Assembly: GCF_003590715.1 (NCBI RefSeq)
Contig: NZ_QQVY01000003.1
Location: 124,001 to 188,000, forward strand
Direction of reading: 5' to 3'
Source of the DNA: Paracoccus sp. JM45
GTDB taxonomy: Bacteria > Pseudomonadota > Alphaproteobacteria > Rhodobacterales > Rhodobacteraceae
DNA: 64,000 bases
Below, in pieces: positions 63,341 to 64,000 of this stretch. The position numbers and the translations under genes are program-made. The first letter of the stretch is position 1; every line of letters starts with the position of its first letter. Below the pieces are notes generated by a model. It was given only the letters and a program-made list of their open reading frames with translations. It was not told the DNA's origin and did not search any database.

Positions 63341-64000
63341 ATGGCAGGCGATCCGTATCAAGCACTGGGCGTATCCCGCAGCGCAACCGCTGACGAGATA
63401 AAGAAGGCCTATCGTCGGATTGCCAAAACCGACCATCCGGATCTGAATTCCGATCCGGCGGCCGTGGCGCGGTTTACGGCGGCCTCGGCGGCATATGATC
63501 TGCTGAAAGACCCCGAACAACGGCAACGCTTTGATTCGGGCCAGATCGACGCGCAGGGTCAGGAACGCGCCACCCAACGTCAGTGGCGCCAGCAGCCCGG
63601 TGGCGGCAATCCCTTCGGGGGCGGCTTTGGCGGGCAGGCGCAGGACCCAGATCTGGCAGATGTCTTTGCGGATCTGTTCGGTCAGCGCCAAGGTCAACGG
63701 GCGGGCGGTTTCGGCGGCTTTGGCGGTTTCGCCGGACGCAGCGACCAGCGCGGTCAGGATGTGCGTCTGCCGTTGCGGGTCGACTTTCTGACCGCAGCTA
63801 AAGGCGGGTCACGCCGCATCACGCTGCCATCGGGCGGCACGCTTGAGGTGACAATCCCGAAAGGGGTGCGCGATGGCCAGACCATCCGACTGCGCGGCAA
63901 GGGTGAAGCGGGTATCGGACGTGGCGAAGCGGGCGATGCCTATCTGGATGTCGCCGTGGCCGAGCATCCGCATTTCAAACGCGATGGCGACGATATCCTG
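63341..64000 (+). CDS. DnaJ-class curved-DNA-binding/chaperone protein (partial, CbpA-like)
   Basis: The first 220 codons of a J-domain protein, running off the right edge. The J domain (about 3-65) has HPD at residues 32-34 (TDHPDLN). A Gly/Phe-rich segment follows (FGGGFGGQ, FGGFGGFAG), and then the C-terminal substrate-binding domain begins (LPLRVDFLTAAKGGSRRI). There is no zinc-finger CxxCxGxG region in the visible part, which indicates a CbpA type rather than DnaJ. The ATG is at 63341. Confidence 0.92.
   Translation, partial: MAGDPYQALGVSRSATADEIKKAYRRIAKTDHPDLNSDPAAVARFTAASAAYDLLKDPEQRQRFDSGQIDAQGQERATQRQWRQQPGGGNPFGGGFGGQAQDPDLADVFADLFGQRQGQRAGGFGGFGGFAGRSDQRGQDVRLPLRVDFLTAAKGGSRRITLPSGGTLEVTIPKGVRDGQTIRLRGKGEAGIGRGEAGDAYLDVAVAEHPHFKRDGDDIL

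Noticed and set aside
1-64000. CRISPR arrays, insertion sequences, toxin-antitoxin pairs or defence islands
   Set aside because: No direct repeat/spacer pattern, no transposase frame with terminal repeats and no nuclease or toxin family was recognised.

Overview
The window is chromosomal, gene-dense and GC-rich, and looks like a member of the Rhodobacterales (Paracoccus/Rhodobacter/Ketogulonicigenium-like Alphaproteobacteria). Support comes from the three tandem peptide deformylase genes before fmt, the rimP-nusA-ylxR-infB order, the 108-aa DUF6280-type protein, the ppiC-argJ-mutT cluster, and smc followed by RidA, GDPD and COG3146 genes. The genus cannot be resolved by eye. Most genes are tightly packed, and many pairs share a 4-nt ATGA/GTGA stop-start overlap. 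No insertion sequence, prophage or CRISPR array is visible.

Layout. 1-4250: 5' part of accA, a MalY/PatB C-S lyase, then def-def-(degenerate def)-fmt for formylation and deformylation of initiator Met. 4354-10030: secA, and divergently a periplasmic parvulin, argJ and mutT, then a 42-aa small ORF with its own terminator. 10188-15641: translation/transcription operon rimP-nusA-ylxR-infB (minus strand) with an intrinsic terminator in its leader. 15772-22894: pip-tspO, ubiG, comF-grxC-nitrilase-MarR, methyltransferase-hemH. 22316-24213: a cell-envelope group of two L,D-transpeptidases flanking a CAP-domain lipoprotein. 24273-30108: a five-gene minus-strand operon hslO-nudL-cca-ABC exporter-RlmD-like. 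30251-37914: Nudix, a PP2C-type response regulator, ilvA, a membrane protein, argG-mog, a secreted protein, lrgAB. 38032-44020: smc, RidA, GDPD, COG3146. 44022-56389: small secreted protein, peroxiredoxin, ferredoxin reductase, rsmD, class V aminotransferase, ABC exporter-ygfZ-dinB, doxX, efp, DUF6280, PfkB kinase-metallopeptidase, gltX.

56509-62137 is the most accessory part: a tRNA-Met with a strong promoter, mannitol 2-dehydrogenase and its LacI-type regulator with two matching CGCG-centred operators, a eukaryotic-type phospholipase D, and convergently a solo LuxR receptor whose promoter carries a palindrome over the -10. A strong intrinsic terminator lies downstream with no gene in front of it, which suggests a small RNA. 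The window ends with an aldo/keto reductase and the start of a CbpA-like DnaJ protein.

No wholly new multi-gene system is evident. The most informative unusual features are the catalytically degenerate third deformylase, the putative attenuator ahead of rimP-nusA-infB, the LuxR/PLD/orphan-terminator locus, and a recurrent U-tract-plus-CAU signature at several terminators.
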